From DATJPW01 sp035506215 (lineage in GTDB: Bacteria; Desulfobacterota; Desulfomonilia; Desulfomonilales; Desulfomonilaceae): 28,775 bases of DNA. Position numbers and translations under genes: made by a program. Below the pieces are notes generated by a model, which did not search any database, was not told the origin of the DNA, and saw only the letters and a list, made by a program, of their open reading frames with translations. This document shows positions 7,770 to 15,513 of this stretch, piece by piece (position 1 is the first letter of the stretch; each line of letters opens with the position of its first letter). The DNA lies in contig DATJPW010000209.1 of assembly GCA_035506215.1 (NCBI GenBank), positions 1-28,775 of the forward strand, in the 5' to 3' direction.

Positions 7770-7797
7770 GGGGCAGGTTTGAAACCTGCCCCTTTTT
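7770..7797 (+). terminator. Terminator of the iorAB operon (REP-like palindrome)
   Basis: Perfect 11-bp arms GGGGCAGGTTT and AAACCTGCCCC around a single G are followed by TTTTT. The arm sequence belongs to the GGGGCAGG repeat family, so a dispersed repeat serves as the terminator here. Confidence 0.85.
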
Positions 7798-7918
7798 GCG
7801 TGTTTCGACACTCACGGCCGGTATGAGACCACGTCTGTGCCCGGCGCCTTCCCCCTGAGGTTCGTATCCTGTACATTACCGTACGGCACGACCATAATCT
7901 TCCTGACTGGGGGCAACC

Positions 7919-8161
7919 ATGGCAGAAGAAAAGAAATGGGATATTGAAAGAATTCACAAAGAGGTCTACGACGCTCGGACCAAAATGTTTGTGGTGACAA
8001 AAGTGTTGGAAACGGGCGGCCTTGACGCCTCGGAGCGTCCTGAATGGGTGCTCGTGCTGCGGCCTTTGTTGCGAGACCTCGTGAAGAACACGAAGCGCGT
8101 AAGCGAACTCCTTGGCATCGAGGATGAGGCCAATGAAGGAGCAAAAAACGGGCAGGTATAA
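7919..8161 (+). CDS. Small hypothetical protein, helical and charged
   Basis: Encodes 80 residues from ATG 7919, with GGGGG six bases upstream. The sequence (MAEEKKWDIERIHKEVYDAR at the start, then VTKVLETGGL and RDLVKNTKRVSELLGIED) is charged, without cysteines, signal peptide or membrane segment, and is probably all helical. Its composition is far more protein-like than the opposite-strand frame. The last codons (GQV) and the stop lie inside a GGGCAGGT repeat arm at 8150-8170, so the C-terminus seems to have been set by a repeat. No family was recognised. Confidence 0.65.
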   Translation: MAEEKKWDIERIHKEVYDARTKMFVVTKVLETGGLDASERPEWVLVLRPLLRDLVKNTKRVSELLGIEDEANEGAKNGQV

Positions 8162-8170
8162 AACCCGCCC
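8150..8170 (+). repeat. Short REP-like hairpin overlapping a stop codon
   Basis: GGGCAGGT and ACCCGCCC pair with one mismatch around a short AT loop and are followed by CTTGT. It is a degenerate member of the GGGGCAGG family, covers the end of the 80-residue gene and may terminate it weakly. Confidence 0.55.
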
Positions 8171-8309
8171 CTTGTAACAGCCTTCCGCTACCGTGATCAT
8201 GCGACCGGCAGCGTGCCATGATAAGCACTTTTCTGATGTATTGTTTCCAGCATTATTGGATGAAGACTTTCGAGTACCTCTCAAGAACTCGACAAATGGC
8301 GGGTACACA

Positions 8310-8338
8310 TTTAGGGCAGGCTTCATGCCTGCCCTAAA
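8310..8338. repeat. REP-like perfect palindrome
   Basis: Perfect 12-bp arms TTTAGGGCAGGC and GCCTGCCCTAAA close the loop TTCAT. It lies between the converging ends of the 80-residue gene and the Tyr/Gly-rich gene. There is no long T-run, so termination is possible but unproven. The rest of 8171-8382 shows nothing recognisable. Confidence 0.75.
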
Positions 8339-8382
8339 ACAGATGGTCGAAATTTGCTTGATTCAGTTGTAAAGGATTTGCT

Positions 8383-9426
8383 TTACCTCGTAGTCCTTCC
8401 CCATTCAAATTTCCTGGCGGACGATTTCGTTTCGACAGACTCCCGTGCGGCCGCTTCGTTGTCGCCAAGCGTCTCAGAGCCTTGTGTCGAACCTGGTTCC
8501 GCGCCGATCATGCTGGGTCTGTCCTGCTTACCCCATTTCATGATCCCCTGCGCTCTGGGCGGGCTGTCTTTTGTCATGGAGGTCCCACGTTTGGAATCCG
8601 GCTTTTCTTCTTCAGCCCACGTCGATGTCTGATCCGAAGTGGATGCATCGCGCTTACCCCATTGCACGTTCTTTCTCGGGGGCGGCGCAGGCGTTGATGC
8701 AGACTGGCGCTTCAGCACGTTTCGATTGGTTCGACGTGGAGTCTGAACCGAGGCTGCGCCGGGTATAGATCGCACTTGTTGCCTCACATTGGGCTGAGGT
8801 TGAGGTTGTATCGACTGCGAAGGGGATTGCACGGCCACTCCCTGGCTATTTTCGGGCACGGTTTCTCTGCCGTCCCAATAGATAGAACTCGATTCCCGAC
8901 TGCTCGGTTCGGTTGACGCCCGGGAAGGTGTTTGCGGAATCGATCGTTCCGTCACAGTCGCTCGCTGTTGCTGCGGTCTCACTGGCTGGTATTGCGTCGG
9001 CTGCCGTGATGTACGTCGAGTGGATGGCTGCTGCTGGTAGCTGCCGTATGGTGTGCTTTCGGCTGCTCCGTAGCCTTGGTAAGCATTATATTCCCGTGGA
9101 TATCCGTAACTTCCATAGCTCTGGTTTGCACCGTACCCCGGATAATTTCCGTAACCTCCCTGTCCCTGCTGATAGGGAGAATTCTGTTGTCCGTAGCCTT
9201 GTCCATAAGCCCCTTGGCCCTGGGCGTATTGTGAGTAATCAGGCATTGTCTGGCTGTACTGACCGTAGCCTGGCGAAGCCTGCCCGTAACCCTGTCCGTA
9301 GTTCCCGTATCCGTATGATTGCGCTGCACCAGGATACATGCTTCCATAGTCATATTGGCCATATGCAGCTCCTCCGGCCCCCAAAAGAGCAACAGTGACG
9401 GCAACGACGGCAACCAACCCTTTCAT
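8383..9426 (-). CDS. Secreted Tyr/Gly/Gln-rich low-complexity protein with C-terminal WGK/R repeats
   Basis: Encodes 347 residues from ATG 9426, chosen because AAGGAG lies seven bases upstream and a signal peptide follows at once (MKGLVAVVAVTVALLGAGGA, cut near AAYGQ). About 130 residues after the signal are almost only Y, G, Q, S, P and N, with units such as YGQGYGQ, GYGNYPGYG and QSYGSYGYP. The middle is Ser/Gln/Arg/Pro-rich. The C-terminal third has three spaced copies of a small motif: NVQWGKRD, IMKWGKQD and, at the very end, KFEWGRTTR. No enzyme domain is visible. The composition resembles assembling or phase-separating, adhesive or amyloid-like sequences, but that is analogy only. Orphan family as far as can be seen. 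Confidence 0.75.
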   Translation of the reverse strand: MKGLVAVVAVTVALLGAGGAAYGQYDYGSMYPGAAQSYGYGNYGQGYGQASPGYGQYSQTMPDYSQYAQGQGAYGQGYGQQNSPYQQGQGGYGNYPGYGANQSYGSYGYPREYNAYQGYGAAESTPYGSYQQQPSTRRTSRQPTQYQPVRPQQQRATVTERSIPQTPSRASTEPSSRESSSIYWDGRETVPENSQGVAVQSPSQSIQPQPQPNVRQQVRSIPGAASVQTPRRTNRNVLKRQSASTPAPPPRKNVQWGKRDASTSDQTSTWAEEEKPDSKRGTSMTKDSPPRAQGIMKWGKQDRPSMIGAEPGSTQGSETLGDNEAAARESVETKSSARKFEWGRTTR

Positions 9427-9525
9427 GAGAAGGCTCCTTAATCTCCCTTGCGACGCTTGTTCGACCAAAGGGAGAAACCTGTAGTTAATTTTGCATGTTA
9501 TCATGCGTACCAAATTTAATTGGAA

Positions 9526-9553
9526 TTCTAAAGAATTCAGTGTGAAAAATCAA
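9526..9553 (-). promoter_or_regulatory. Candidate promoter of the Tyr/Gly-rich secreted protein
   Basis: On the minus strand, TTGATT (9548-9553), a 16-base spacer and TTAGAA (9526-9531) lie in a very AT-rich gap about 100 bases before the start. GAATTCTTTAGAATTC, a small dyad, covers the -10 box. Confidence 0.35.
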
Positions 9554-9716
9554 GCTACTTTTTTAACCAATGTTAGCATTCACTTAAGCGAAAATTGCGT
9601 ACTCCGCTTTTCAGTCCCGCATACCGCGGAATCGCGATGACAATCTTTCACTCTCGTGCCTCAAGGGTTGCAGCCCGATCATTGGTTGACTTGAATCGCG
9701 GCGGGATCTATCTTGC

Positions 9717-10514
9717 ATGCCTATGAGACTAGCACATCTGTCGGATCTACATCTCGGCCGGCCAATCTCTCGTGAAAAGCTCCGGTCTCTGGAAGAGGAC
9801 CTTCTGGGCAACAGACCCGAATTACTCGTCATCACAGGGGATATCACCGACCGGGGTCGTATTTCACAGTTTCGTTGGGCGCAGGAATTCCTCAAAGGCG
9901 TGGGTATACCGTTCCTTTTGACGCCGGGCAACAGAGAGATCCCCATTGCAGCATTTTGGGAATGGATGCTGCCCGGTTTTGCCATGGATCGGTTTCGGAC
10001 CTTTTTCGGACATAGTGATCGTATTCTGCTCGTGTGTGAAGGTCCCAAAGTGGCATTACTAGGGCTCAATTCCGTGCACGCTTTTCCGTCCTGGCCGGGA
10101 AAAATCTCACGGGAGAGCCGCTATTGGTTGAAGCAGCAGGCAGCAGACCTGCAAGATTACCGTAAGGTCCTGTTCTTGCACCATCCGGTGATGCCGGTAA
10201 TCCGCTCGTCCTCTTTCTGGGCCCACACGCTTTCCGACGCAGGAGAATTACTCAACATTTGCACACAAACGGGAATAGTTCTCATATTGCAGGGGCACAA
10301 GCATCGATCATCAGTGGTGGAATTGAGAGTTCCGGCAAGAAATGCCAAAGTTGTGGTTTCGGCTGCAGGGGCCCCCTTGATGTCGCGCTGGGACGCCGCA
10401 TATCATCTTATAGAACTGTCACCGCTTGAACTGGTTGTAATCACGAGAGAGTTCGTCCACGACCGGTTCGTTCAAACGGGAGAATACAGATTTCAGTTGG
10501 GAGATGGAGCCTGA
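9717..10514 (+). CDS. Calcineurin-like metallophosphoesterase
   Basis: A 265-residue cytoplasmic phosphoesterase. Metal-site motifs are DLHLG (D10, H12), GDITDRG (D42, D45, R46), GNRE (71-74), LFLHHPVMP (H155/H156) and the C-terminal GHKH (193-196). The order and spacing match the ICC/CpdA-like class III phosphodiesterases. The third motif is usually GNHD/E; here the catalytic His is Arg (R73) while the metal-binding Asn is kept. That may alter activity or mark a different subfamily. Starts at ATG 9717 or ATG 9723; no strong ribosome site distinguishes them. Monocistronic; substrate unknown. Confidence 0.85.
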   Translation: MPMRLAHLSDLHLGRPISREKLRSLEEDLLGNRPELLVITGDITDRGRISQFRWAQEFLKGVGIPFLLTPGNREIPIAAFWEWMLPGFAMDRFRTFFGHSDRILLVCEGPKVALLGLNSVHAFPSWPGKISRESRYWLKQQAADLQDYRKVLFLHHPVMPVIRSSSFWAHTLSDAGELLNICTQTGIVLILQGHKHRSSVVELRVPARNAKVVVSAAGAPLMSRWDAAYHLIELSPLELVVITREFVHDRFVQTGEYRFQLGDGA

Positions 10515-10592
10515 CCGTGAATAACGAGGCAACCTAGGAGAACTTCTTTCTAATCAAAAAAAGGTTCCCTGGGACTCTTGTCTTGCTTCCCT

Positions 10593-11264
10593 TTACACCC
10601 CGGTTCTCTTTTCTTCCGCGTCTGATCGTCTTATGTAAACTGGGGCAATCGAATGGAGTTCCTGCAAGTTGCCTTGGCTCAAATGTTTCCAGGCAAGCGT
10701 AGCGCACGCGGCTGCGGACGGAATTACGGTGCGGCTACGAACCGATGCCGATAGCATAACAGGCTCCACCGCGGAATCCCCAACAAGGACCGGAGGCTTT
10801 GGCAGGTGTTCCAAGAATGCGCCGAGGTCTGTCGCAGCAATCAGCTTGGGACCGTCAAGCAGGATGAGTCGATCGTCGGACTTCTTGTACAGTCCGACAT
10901 AAATTTCCTCCCGCCTTGCGTCTATCAGCGCCGCCCCGGACTCACCTTCCTCAAGAGCTTGCCACGCTAGGACCTCAAGACTCAATATTCCTGCAACGGG
11001 CTTTTGCAGGGCCAGAGCCATACCTTTGATAGTAGCGAGGCCCACTCGGATGCCGGAAAAGGACCCTGGGCCAAGAGCAACACCGAACCCGTCAAAGCTT
11101 TTCACGCTGATCCGGAGATGGCCGACAAGATCTCTAATCATTACGGCAAGATTTTCCAGGTGCTCCCTGCCGGGAGGCAGAATAGACTCTGCCATGACCA
11201 CGCCGTCAGAAACGACGGCCACGCTGAGTTGAGGGCTCGTGGAGTGTACTGCGAGCAGGATCAC
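10593..11264 (-). CDS. tsaB: tRNA N6-threonylcarbamoyladenosine biosynthesis protein TsaB
   Basis: A partner of TsaD in transferring threonylcarbamoyl to A37 of ANN-decoding tRNAs. It has 223 residues, normal length. The ASKHA-fold N-terminus (MILLAVHSTSPQLSVAVV) and the signature ALGPGSFSGIRVGLATIKG are diagnostic. It begins with GTG 11264 and has no clear Shine-Dalgarno sequence. It follows rseP on the same strand, but a 23-bp inverted repeat lies between them, so co-transcription is uncertain. The other members of the complex are not in the window. Confidence 0.92.
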   Translation of the reverse strand: MILLAVHSTSPQLSVAVVSDGVVMAESILPPGREHLENLAVMIRDLVGHLRISVKSFDGFGVALGPGSFSGIRVGLATIKGMALALQKPVAGILSLEVLAWQALEEGESGAALIDARREEIYVGLYKKSDDRLILLDGPKLIAATDLGAFLEHLPKPPVLVGDSAVEPVMLSASVRSRTVIPSAAACATLAWKHLSQGNLQELHSIAPVYIRRSDAEEKRTGV

Positions 11265-11363
11265 GGGTCCGCAAGATGTGGCAAATGGTTAGACACGATT
11301 CGGTGTCGGTTATACGTATAGCCGGACGCAACACGCAAGATTTAGCGCTTTTTTTCCAACTAA

Positions 11364-11419
11364 GTAGGACCGGCATCTTTCCGGTCCCGCTCAATCGACC
11401 GGCGAGATGCCGGTCCCAC
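11364..11419. repeat. GGACCGGC-type REP-like inverted repeat
   Basis: Two 23-bp arms, 11364-11386 and 11397-11419, match at 20 positions (core GGACCGGCATCT/AGATGCCGGTCC) around a 10-base spacer. It sits between rseP and tsaB. The family differs from the GGGGCAGG one but shares its size, the GTA/GTG ends and intergenic placing. Confidence 0.75.
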
Positions 11420-11434
11420 TTTCACAAACTTATA

Positions 11435-12601
11435 TCAAGGCGCCAGCGTCCAGCCTTTTGTTATAAGCCTACTGATGTCGTTATAGAATACGAACGCGAA
11501 TAGAAACGCCAAGAAAAGTACTCCCACCTGCATGGCGACTTCCCGGATTTTGCCGGTAACAGGCCGGCGGATTATTGCCTCGATCACAAAAAACATCAGG
11601 TGACCGCCATCCAGGATTGGGACCGGAAGAAGGTTGATAATTGCTAAATTGATACTGATGAAGCTCATCAGAAATATGAAGCTGAACGCGCCTGATTTCA
11701 GACTTTCACCCGACGCCTGGGCTATAAGTATGGGGCCGCCCACGCTTTGGGGACTAATCGACCCGGTGACCAGTTTCACGAGCGTTTCCACTACAGTCTT
11801 TGTGAGAAAGCCGCTGAAACGCAAGCCTTCATACACGGCATTCGGCGCGTTGAGCCGTACCATTTTCCCCGAGGGAGAAACTCCTATTCTTCCCGCAGGC
11901 TGTCCGAAAATATCCTTATCGTTGCTCAAGGAAGGGGTTACCGTCAGATCAATTTTTTGGGGACCTCTCTCAACGGTTACCGTGAGCTGCTTACCGGGGC
12001 TCTTTTCGATCAGCGAGCGCATATCGTCCCAGCGCCATATCGGCTGGCCATCGATTGCCACGACATTGTCACCCGCCTTGAAGCCGGCCTCCATGGCCGG
12101 TGTCCCATTCAAGATCGTTCCCAGTTGACTGGCCAAAACCGGCCAACCTGCCACGTAGCCCGCACATATTAGCAACACAGCGGAAAGGTAGTTGAACATG
12201 GGCCCTGCCAGCACTACGGCCATTCTGTGAGACAAGGGGCGGGTGGTAAATGCTCTGGGCAGCTCTTCAGGCGGTATCTCTTCCTCAGAGTCAGGGTCCT
12301 CTCCCAGGAGTTTCACGTACCCCCCTAGTGGAATCCAGCTCAAAATGTATTCAGTCTCTCCCCATTGGCGCTTGATCATAGCGGGAGGGAACCCCATTGA
12401 AAATTTCAGCACCTTTATTCCCAGAATCTTGGCGACAAGGAAATGGCCAAGTTCATGAACGAAGATCAAGACACCAAGCAGGATCACAAATCCTATGACA
12501 TACGGCAATGCTCCGGGAATCTTGGCCACGAAGAAGCTGCCAACGTCATTAACAAAGGTCGAAGTATCAGATAGGACAACAGAGCCTAAAACATATTCCA
12601 A
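11435..12601 (-). CDS. rseP: RIP metalloprotease RseP (site-2 protease)
   Basis: An inner-membrane zinc protease that cuts transmembrane anti-sigma factors and signal-peptide remnants. It has 388 residues. HELGH (49-53) is the catalytic zinc motif in the first membrane helix. GPMFNYLSAV is the conserved GxxxN region, one PDZ domain follows (TPAMEAGFKAGDNVVAIDG), and NLLPVPILDGGH supplies the third zinc ligand. An N-terminal extension of about 30 residues precedes the first helix. It starts at TTG 12601: an in-frame TAA lies immediately upstream and GGAGG is nine bases before it. In many proteobacteria rseP sits with dxr and bamA; here it does not. Confidence 0.95.
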   Translation of the reverse strand: MEYVLGSVVLSDTSTFVNDVGSFFVAKIPGALPYVIGFVILLGVLIFVHELGHFLVAKILGIKVLKFSMGFPPAMIKRQWGETEYILSWIPLGGYVKLLGEDPDSEEEIPPEELPRAFTTRPLSHRMAVVLAGPMFNYLSAVLLICAGYVAGWPVLASQLGTILNGTPAMEAGFKAGDNVVAIDGQPIWRWDDMRSLIEKSPGKQLTVTVERGPQKIDLTVTPSLSNDKDIFGQPAGRIGVSPSGKMVRLNAPNAVYEGLRFSGFLTKTVVETLVKLVTGSISPQSVGGPILIAQASGESLKSGAFSFIFLMSFISINLAIINLLPVPILDGGHLMFFVIEAIIRRPVTGKIREVAMQVGVLFLAFLFAFVFYNDISRLITKGWTLAP

Positions 12602-12730
12602 TTAATGATTCCTCCGGATGATGATTCAGTCAGTGGTTTTCGTTGAGACAAATCCTCTTTCCAATTGCTGCAATTAAGTATAGAATCTTTCCTTCCGAAA
12701 ACAAGGCCTTTGTTCCGAAATGGTGCCAAG

Positions 12731-13366
12731 TTGAAAATCGGAATACTGGGTGGGACCTTCAATCCGCCGCATTTGGCGCACCTTCGTTTGGCCGAGGAGG
12801 TTGCGCAATTATATGGTCTGGAACGTGTAGTTTTTATTCCTTGCCACATTCCCCCTCACAAGACCTCTCTCCAAATAGCGCCTGCGGCTGACCGTCTAAG
12901 AATGACGCAGAAAGCCTGCGAAAATAATCCCTTGTTTGAAGTCTCCGACATGGAGATTGCCGCTACAGGTCCTTCCTATACAGTCAACACGCTTGAAGCG
13001 TTTGCAGACAAAAAAGAATTTGACACATTCTTCATACTGGGGACAGATTCCCTGAAAGAGATCAGCACATGGAAAGATTACGAAAGATTGTTTTCGTTGG
13101 CGAACTTTATTGTAGTGACACGACCGGAAATAGATTTTGCGGCCGCTTGGGCTGAGGTCCCGTCGCACTTGAGGGACCAATTTCAGCAACAGGGGGGTGA
13201 CTTCCTCCACCGAAGCTCGAAGCGCCTCATTCGGTCGAACTTGCAAGGTTTAAACATTTCGGCGACTCGCATACGGGGTCTCATGCATTCGGGCCACAGC
13301 ATCCGATATCTTGTTACCGAACCTGTTCGATCTTACATTATTGATAGAAAACTCTATATAAAATAG
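12731..13366 (+). CDS. nadD: Nicotinate-nucleotide adenylyltransferase NadD
   Basis: Adenylates nicotinate mononucleotide in NAD synthesis. The family begins directly at the nucleotide motif, here LKIGILGGTFNPPHLAHLRL (GGTFNPxHxxH), followed by VFIPCHIPPHK, FFILGTDSLKEISTWK and, near the end, ISATRIRGLMHSG (ISxTxIR). No ATG precedes the motif, so TTG 12731 is taken (211 residues). A TTG at 12665 would add 22 unconserved residues, and TTG 12710 is also possible; none has a clear ribosome site. A possible -10 (TATAGA) near 12679 argues against the longest form. rsfS starts six bases after the stop, forming a nadD-rsfS operon as in many bacteria. Confidence 0.93.
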   Translation: MKIGILGGTFNPPHLAHLRLAEEVAQLYGLERVVFIPCHIPPHKTSLQIAPAADRLRMTQKACENNPLFEVSDMEIAATGPSYTVNTLEAFADKKEFDTFFILGTDSLKEISTWKDYERLFSLANFIVVTRPEIDFAAAWAEVPSHLRDQFQQQGGDFLHRSSKRLIRSNLQGLNISATRIRGLMHSGHSIRYLVTEPVRSYIIDRKLYIK

Positions 13367-13372
13367 CTTGTT

Positions 13373-13804
13373 ATGGGTAGTTCCGGCAAAGATTCGTCTA
13401 CTATGTCATCTAAGGACAAAGCAATATTGCTATTACGCGCGGCGCTCACGAAAAAAGCGCTCGATCCGGTTTTAGTCCGCCTCGAGGGATTGACATCAAT
13501 AACGGACTATTTCCTGCTGATAACCGGAAACTCAGGCAAACAGGTGACCGCCATAGCCGAGGCTGTGCTGGAAGACGCGCGGAAGCATAAGATCGAACGC
13601 TTGTCCGCCGAAGGACTCCACCAGGGTAACTGGGCGCTTCTGGATTATGGGGACGTGATTGTCCACATTTTTCGCAAACCCATACGCGAATTCTACGACC
13701 TGGAAGGTCTCTGGGCCGAGGCCCCAAGAGTGAACCTCCCGCAGGACATACAGGAAGAGATAGATCTGGCTGCCGAGCCGGAAGAGGAAGAAATGGATAT
13801 TTAG
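13373..13804 (+). CDS. rsfS: Ribosomal silencing factor RsfS
   Basis: Binds ribosomal protein uL14 and blocks subunit joining in starvation. It has 143 residues; the conserved domain (DUF143/Oligomerisation) runs from about residue 18 to 118. Its landmarks are SITDYFLLITGNSGKQV, GLHQGNWALLDYGDVIVHIF and REFYDLEGLWAEAP. An acidic tail (EPEEEEMDI) follows. ATG 13373 is used; ATG 13403 would remove ten unconserved residues and is equally possible. Coupled to nadD. Confidence 0.94.
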   Translation: MGSSGKDSSTMSSKDKAILLLRAALTKKALDPVLVRLEGLTSITDYFLLITGNSGKQVTAIAEAVLEDARKHKIERLSAEGLHQGNWALLDYGDVIVHIFRKPIREFYDLEGLWAEAPRVNLPQDIQEEIDLAAEPEEEEMDI

Positions 13805-13860
13805 ATTCTTCTGTTGCCCGACTCTTCACCCGGAACAAAATAGAAAACACCGCTCGAAGC

Positions 13861-14157
13861 ATGATAGAATTCGAATGGGACTCGAATAAAGCGAAGATGA
13901 ATTTCCGCAAGCATGGTATTGCTTTCAGAGAAGCTGCTACCGTGTTGCGTGATCCGTTGAGCATTACCGTTTACGATCCAGATCATTCAGAAGATGAAGA
14001 GCGCTTTATCACTTTTGGATTCTCGGCTGCCGGCCGCTTAATGATGGTGGCTCACACCGACCGAACCCACAGAATCCGCATCATAAGTGCACGAGAACTT
14101 ACTCGTGCAGAGCGAGAGGCATATGAAGAGGAAATCAAAAGACGAAAAAACCGATGA
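13861..14157 (+). CDS. brnT: BrnT-family ribonuclease toxin
   Basis: A type II toxin; characterised BrnT is a RelE-fold RNase that arrests translation. It has 98 residues. The family opening FEWDSNKAKMNFRKHGIAF, then EAATVLRDP, the middle EERFITFGFSAAGR, and the ending RIRIISARELTRAEREAYEE all match. The start is ATG 13861, with only a weak ribosome site. Its 3' end overlaps the antitoxin gene by 35 bases, so the two are translated from one message. It lies 57 bases after rsfS and may read through from it. It is adjacent to a damaged TIR gene. Confidence 0.9.
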   Translation: MIEFEWDSNKAKMNFRKHGIAFREAATVLRDPLSITVYDPDHSEDEERFITFGFSAAGRLMMVAHTDRTHRIRIISARELTRAEREAYEEEIKRRKNR

Positions 14158-14383
14158 CCTTCGTCCGGAGTACGATCTCCGCGAGTTGCTTAAGGGTGGC
14201 GTGCAAGGCAAGTATGCAGACCGCTACCGTGAAGGCACCAACTTGGTCTTACTGGACCGTGATGTTGCAAAGGCTTTTCCGACAGACGAGGCCGTCAACG
14301 AGGCACTACGCTTGGTCATCCAGCTGACAAAGCTGCAAGAACGAAAGGCAGGAAATAGCTCAAGCCGAATGACCAGTGAATAA
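14123..14383 (+). CDS. Putative antitoxin paired with BrnT
   Basis: Encodes 86 residues from ATG 14123 (MKRKSKDEKTDDLRPEYDLR), overlapping the toxin end. The body DLRELLKGGVQGKYADRYRE and the C-terminal part KAFPTDEAVNEALRLVIQL are of a type found beside BrnT-like toxins. It lacks the obvious look of classical BrnA, so it is called only by position and resemblance. The C-terminal helix may be the DNA-binding and autoregulation part. An upstream start at 14087 would lie deeper in the toxin gene and is less likely. Confidence 0.8.
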   Translation: MKRKSKDEKTDDLRPEYDLRELLKGGVQGKYADRYREGTNLVLLDRDVAKAFPTDEAVNEALRLVIQLTKLQERKAGNSSSRMTSE

Positions 14384-14489
14384 CGGTCTTCAAGTTTATG
14401 GAAGGCCAAAATCGAACAAGTGCGCGGAGGGTAAACCGACTGCCGGTAACGTCCCCTATCCCAGTTCTCAAAGCCACTGGAGGTAAAGA

Positions 14490-15387
14490 ATGCGAGTCTT
14501 CCTGAGCTGGTCCGGAGAGAGGAGTCGAGCACTCGGTCGCGCATTAAAGAATTGGCTCCAAATAGCACTTCAATATGTCAAGGTATGGTTGTCGGATCGG
14601 GATATCGGGGCTGGTGATCGCTGGACCGTCGAGGGTCGGCAAGGAACTGGAACAGTCCAATTTCGGAGTGCTTTGTTTGACGCGAGAGAACCTTGACGCT
14701 CCGTGGCTTGTCTTCGAAGCGGGGGCTCTTTCCAAAGTGGTAGCAACTAGCGCCGTCTGCCCCTATTTGCTCGACGTTGAAGTGAGTGAGATATCTGGAC
14801 CTCTCTCGCAATTTCAGGCGAAAAGATCAGATAAAGCCGGTACACTCGATCTACTTCGCGCGATTAATGCCAAATCGGAAATAGCACTTGACGAATCGCG
14901 ACTTACACAGGCTTTCGAAAATTTGTGGCCTGTGTTGGAGACTGCTCTCACCGAAATCCCCAAATCGGCCGCAGAGCCAAAGAGATCTCGTCCTCAAGCG
15001 GAGGTTCTGGAGGATGTAGTGACCTCAGTGCGTGCTCTTGAGGACGCTTTTCGGTCGTTTGACCTAAAACTAGATGCAGCGATTCGGCCAGTGTCACCGA
15101 GTCAGTCATTTCTTGCACCGGAGAGAAAAGTTCAGCTGGTGGCGGAAGATGATTTTCCAGCTATGAAGAAAGGGACGAGCTATCAGATGAGAGTTCGTGT
15201 TGGCGACGTCATTCCTATGGTGGCCTCAATCGCCGGGGTTACTCCCGATAGCTATGGGAAAACCTGGCATCTTCGACACGACGTCGGCGAGGAAGGAATG
15301 GGAAGAGTGCTGACGAAACGCGAGTGCGTGACATTATTCCGCGGTGTTGGGCTTTTGAGGCTAGTGCTTACCAAGGTACCCTTTTAA
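14490..15387 (+). pseudogene. TIR-domain protein with a one-base frameshift
   Basis: Two frames join into one TIR protein. From ATG 14490 (GGAGG six bases upstream) 48 codons encode MRVFLSWSGERSRALGRALK up to DRWTVE. The next conserved piece, VGKELEQSNFGVLCLTREN, continues in the following frame from 14635, so one extra G in GGG (14633-14635) breaks the gene. The whole span is 898 bases, three times 299 plus one. E76 in the joined protein (WLVFEAGAL) is the expected catalytic Glu of NAD-cleaving TIR domains. SAVCPYLLDVE and GPLSQFQA are typical of this bacterial TIR group. About 130 C-terminal residues are unrecognised. Genuine inactivation, a sequencing error or programmed shifting cannot be told apart here. 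Confidence 0.85.
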
Positions 15388-15513
15388 GACAAAAACAATA
15401 GCCCGGGATTTTGCGGACTAGCCGGAATATTTGTCGGCACCTATGGGTCACATATGTTGCGAATTCCGGACGTCAAAGCCAAGTGAAAGGCAAAACCTCT
15501 TTCTGGAACCGTT

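Noticed and set aside
7763..8326. 187-codon minus-strand frame opposite the 80-residue gene
   Set aside because: Both ends lie in REP-like repeats, composition is poor and there is no ribosome site; the plus-strand 80-residue frame is better.
8913..9398. Frames antisense or alternative to the Tyr/Gly-rich gene
   Set aside because: Low-complexity coding produces open antisense frames; the signal peptide and ribosome site support only the 8383-9426 gene.
13420..13964. 172-codon minus-strand frame across rsfS and brnT
   Set aside because: Antisense of two well-supported genes.
14575..15387. TIR C-terminal frame taken as a stand-alone 270-residue gene
   Set aside because: Its first 20 codons are out-of-frame sequence; the conserved TIR start is in the other frame upstream, so one frameshifted gene explains both.
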